From the NCBI GenBank assembly GCA_025774865.1, contig JALGZO010000171.1, positions 1-16,901 on the forward strand: a stretch of DNA of 16,901 bases. The letters run 5' to 3'. The notes beneath the pieces were generated by a model. It searched no databases. It was not told the origin of the DNA and saw nothing but the letters and a program-made list of their open reading frames with translations. The translations under genes and the position numbers were made by a program. Numbering within the stretch: the stretch's first letter is position 1; the number at the start of each line of letters is the position of its first letter. This document shows positions 13,925 to 16,901 of the stretch, piece after piece. The DNA comes from a bacterium (lineage in GTDB: Bacteria > ARS69).

Positions 13925-16901
13925 ATGAGTCTGTCCGAAACCACTCCCGGTCAGTACGGCGTCGATCTCGCGGGGCCGCTCCCGGCGCGGCGGCCAGAAG
14001 CCGAGCTCCGCGACTTCCTCGCCGAGCGCATTCTCGTGCTCGACGGCGCGACGGGGACGGGGATCCAGGTTCGAGATCTCGGACCGGACGACTTCGGGGG
14101 GGCCGATCTCGAGGGTTGCAACGAGAACCTGGTCGTCACGCGCCCGGATGTCGTCGCGGACCTCCATGCGTCCTATCTGGCGGCCGGCGCGGACATGATC
14201 GAGACGAACACGTTCGGGGGTACACCGATCGTCCTCGCCGAGTACGGGCTGGGGGATCAGGCGTTCGATCTGAATCGGCGCGCGGGCGAGATCGCGAAGA
14301 AAGCGGCGGCCACGTTCTCCACCGAGAAGCGTCCGCGCTTCGTGGCGGGATCGATCGGACCGACCACGAAGGCGATCACGGTGACCGGTGGGGTGACGTT
14401 CGACGAGATGATCGCGACGTTCCGAACGCAGGCGGAAGGCCTCATTGCCGGCGGCGTCGACCTTCTCATGGTCGAAACCCAGCAGGACACGCGTAACGTC
14501 AAGGCGGCGCTGCTCGCGCTCGAAGAGGCGTTCGCCTCCGCAGCGACACGGGTCCCGGTGATGCTATCGGGGACGATCGAGCCCACCGGAACGATGCTCG
14601 CGGGACAGACCGTCGAAGCGTTCTGGGCGAGCGTCTCGCACTACCCGTTGCTGTCGATCGGACTGAACTGTGCGACCGGCCCGGAGTTCATGACCGACCA
14701 CCTGCGCACGCTGTCGAGTCTCGCGAAGACGTTCGTCTCCTGTGTGCCGAACGCCGGTCTCCCGGACGAAGAAGGGAACTACGGGGAGACCCCGGAGAGA
14801 ATGGGGGAGACGCTCGGTCTCTTCGTCGGCGAGGGCTGGGTGAACGTCATCGGCGGCTGCTGCGGCACGACGCCCGAGCACATTCGGGAGTTCGCGCGCA
14901 TCGTCGAGGGCTCGAAGCCCCGGTTGCCGGTCAACTATCGCAAGACGATGGTTTCGGGGATCGACTTCCTGGAAGTGGACGAGGACGTGCGCCCCGTGTT
15001 CGTCGGGGAGCGCACCAACGTCATCGGTTCGCGCAAGTTCAAGCGGCTGGTTTGCGAAAACAAGTACGAAGAGGCGGCCGAGATCGCCCGGCGTCAGGTG
15101 AAGGGCGGCGCCCAGGTGATCGACATCAACCTGCAGAACCCCGACCGCGACGAGCTCGTGGACGTACGAGGCTTCTACGAACGGGTGATCCAGAAGGTCA
15201 AGGTCCCGCTGATGCTGGACTCCACCGACGCCGACTCGATCAATCTCGCGCTCACGTACTGTCAGGGCAAGTCGATCGTGAACTCGATCAATCTCGAGGA
15301 CGGCGAGGAGCGCTTCGAGAAGGTCTGTGCGCTCCTGCGGAAGTACGGCGCGGCCGTCGTCGTCGGCACGATCGACGAGGATCCGATGCAGGGGATGGGC
15401 GTCACCCGCGAACGGAAGCTCGAGATCGCGCGGCGGAGTTACACGCTCCTCACGGAGAAGTACGGGATCCCGCCGGAAGACATCATCTGGGACCCGCTCG
15501 TCTTCCCCGTCGGTACGGGCGACGAGCAATACGTCGGCAGCGCCGAGGAGACGATCGCTGCGATCACGCTTCTCAAGAGGGAATTCCCGGAGACGAAGAC
15601 GATTCTCGGCGTTTCGAACGTGAGCTTCGGGCTGCCGACCGCCGGGCGCGAGGTGCTCAACTCCGTCTATCTCTATCTCGCCACCAAGGCGGGTCTCGAC
15701 CTTGCGATCGTGAACACCGAGAAGCTGGAACGCTACAACATGATCCCCTCGGAAGAGATCGAGCTCGCCGAGAATCTGCTGTTCGATCGGGGAGACGATC
15801 CGGTGGCGGCGTTCGCCAACTACTTCCGGAAGGGTCGGACGCGAACGCATGCGCACGCGGGAGTCGAACGTACTCTCGACGAGCGGCTCTCCGACTACGT
15901 CATCGAGGGATCGAAGGATGGGCTCGTAGAAGATCTGGAGCGCAAGCGGGCGGATGGGTTCGGCGCTCTCGAAATCATCAACGGACCGCTGATGGCGGGC
16001 ATGGCCGAAGTGGGGCGCCTCTTCAACGACAACCAGCTCATCGTCGCCGAGGTGCTCCAGAGCGCGGAAGCCATGAAAGCGGCGGTGTCGCACCTCGAGC
16101 AGTTCATGGAGAAGGGCGAGTCCGCGACGAAGGGCAAGGTTCTGCTCGCGACGGTCAAGGGCGATGTCCACGACATCGGCAAGAACCTCGTGGAGATCGT
16201 CCTCTCGAACAACGGGTACGACGTCGTGAACCTCGGAATCAAAGTGCCGCCCGAGGCTCTGATCGAAGCGTGCCGGGAGCACGAGCCGGACATCCTCGGG
16301 TTGTCCGGACTCCTGGTCAAGAGCGCCCACCAAATGGTGATCACGGCCGAGGATCTGTCGCGCGCCGAGCGCGTGCCGCCGATGCTCGTCGGTGGGGCAG
16401 CTCTCTCGCAGAACTTCACGCTGACGAAGATCGATCCGGCGTACGGGGGCTCGGTGTTCTACGCGAAGGACGCGATGGCCGGTCTCGCGCTCGCTCCGCG
16501 GTGCGAATGGCGGGCTCTCCGGGCTGGAAGCGGAGACCGGACAGGCGAGGGCGAAGGCGGCGGCGCGGCCGGCCCGAGCGGCCCGCGAGATGGCGGACTC
16601 CGGGACGCGGCGGAGCAGCGCCATCTCGCCCGTGGCGAAGACGCCGGACCCGCCCGACTTCGACCGTCACGTCGAGATCAGCGCCGACCTCGCCGAGATC
16701 TGGCCGTGGATCAATCCGCAAGCGCTCTTCGGTCGCCACCTCGGCCTCAAGGGCAAGTGGGAGACGCTCTGGGAAGCGCGCGACGAGAAGGCGATGGAGC
16801 TCAGCCGGGTCGTACGCACGCTGCAATCGGAGGGGGAGGGAGGCGCGCTCACCGCGAGCGCCGTCTGGCAGTGGTTTCGCGCGGAGTCTGAGGGCAACAC
16901 G
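13925..16901 (+). CDS. metH: Cobalamin-dependent methionine synthase MetH, frame-interrupted and cut by window end
   Basis: Transfers a methyl group from 5-methyltetrahydrofolate through cobalamin to homocysteine, forming methionine. Domains in order: homocysteine-binding (about 1-335) with zinc ligands C249 (GLNC), C312 and C313 (GGCCG); pterin-binding with GERTNVIG at 361-368; four-helix cap; B12 domain with the cobalt-ligand motif DVHDIG (D747, H749, G752). The frame then leaves homology after about residue 856: at tandem GCTCGCTC (16489-16496) a +1 shift occurs, and the C-terminal activation domain continues in the next frame (see 16497-16901). Reading in the original frame reaches a stop at 16889-16891 without further similarity. 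GAGGA at 13914-13918 is six bases from ATG 13925 and three from ATG 13922, so 13925 is preferred. Divergent from the propeller gene; I see no clear cobalamin riboswitch upstream. Confidence 0.93.
16489..16496 (+). repeat. Tandem GCTC duplication at the metH frame break
   Basis: Two copies of GCTC lie side by side. Removing one copy restores a continuous frame (AMAGLALRGANGGLSGLEAE) into the activation domain. A 4-bp slipped-strand duplication or a sequencing/assembly indel would both give this. Another nearby single-base indel cannot be excluded. Confidence 0.5.
16497..16901 (+). pseudogene. metH: metH activation-domain segment in the shifted (+1) frame, runs off the window
   Basis: Frame +1 relative to the upstream metH reading, open without a stop from 16497 to the window end. 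It encodes an alanine/arginine-rich linker (SGLEAETGQARAKAAARPAR) and then activation-domain sequence: FDRHVEISADLAEIWPWINP, LFGRHLGLKGKWETLWE, and AVWQWFRAESEGN. These are the SAM-binding reactivation domain motifs of MetH-type proteins. As sequenced, this part is not joined to the catalytic part, so reductive reactivation would be lost unless the shift is an artefact. Confidence 0.75.

Noticed and set aside
14564-16624. Long antisense ORF (686 codons) opposite metH
   Set aside because: Shadow of metH with typical Arg/Val/His-rich composition and no motif.

Overview
The window is a high-GC, densely packed stretch of bacterial chromosome with no gene-free gap over about 190 bases. I see no tRNA, rRNA, CRISPR array, insertion sequence or prophage signature. 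Exported proteins with signal peptides, a lipoprotein, and a secreted peptidase ending in a FlgD/T9SS-like C-terminal domain (PNPF motif) point to a Gram-negative-type envelope of the FCB or Candidatus Eisenbacteria kind. That placement is an inference from gene style, not a phylogenetic result.

Left block (1-3242, + strand): a secreted M1 zinc aminopeptidase, a 53-residue putative zinc-finger protein with a near-perfect Shine-Dalgarno, and a two-domain CysA-type thiosulfate sulfurtransferase. Convergent to it (3250-5168, - strand) is a lipoprotein sulfatase/alkaline-phosphatase-superfamily protein with C-terminal TPRs. Its reading frame is broken at about 4822-4827, so it appears as two ORFs overlapping by GTGA. 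It carries T-L-P-S-H where a sulfatase would carry the formylglycine motif.

Middle block (5324-9643): ispG of the MEP isoprenoid pathway (+), then a small P-loop NTPase and a myo-inositol-1-phosphate synthase (both -), then a LysR-type regulator divergent from the inositol synthase. The AT-rich LysR/ino1 gap holds a perfect 7-bp inverted repeat with an 11-bp spacer (an LTTR T-N11-A box) and face-to-face -10-like hexamers. This is the clearest regulatory structure in the window and predicts LysR control of inositol phosphate synthesis.

Right block (9719-16901): two small membrane-anchored proteins of unknown function (+), a LolA-like exported protein (-), a classical SDR (+), an exported beta-propeller-like protein (-) whose stop codon shares a CTAG with that of the SDR, and metH (+), which runs off the window end. 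metH is intact through its homocysteine, pterin, cap and B12 domains. It then shifts +1 at a tandem GCTCGCTC, and its activation domain continues in another frame to the window edge.

Most of the window is housekeeping metabolism and envelope proteins. I do not see a convincing new multi-gene system. The points most worth checking are the two frame breaks, the LysR/ino1 control region, the tiny zinc-finger gene and the altered active site of the sulfatase-like protein.
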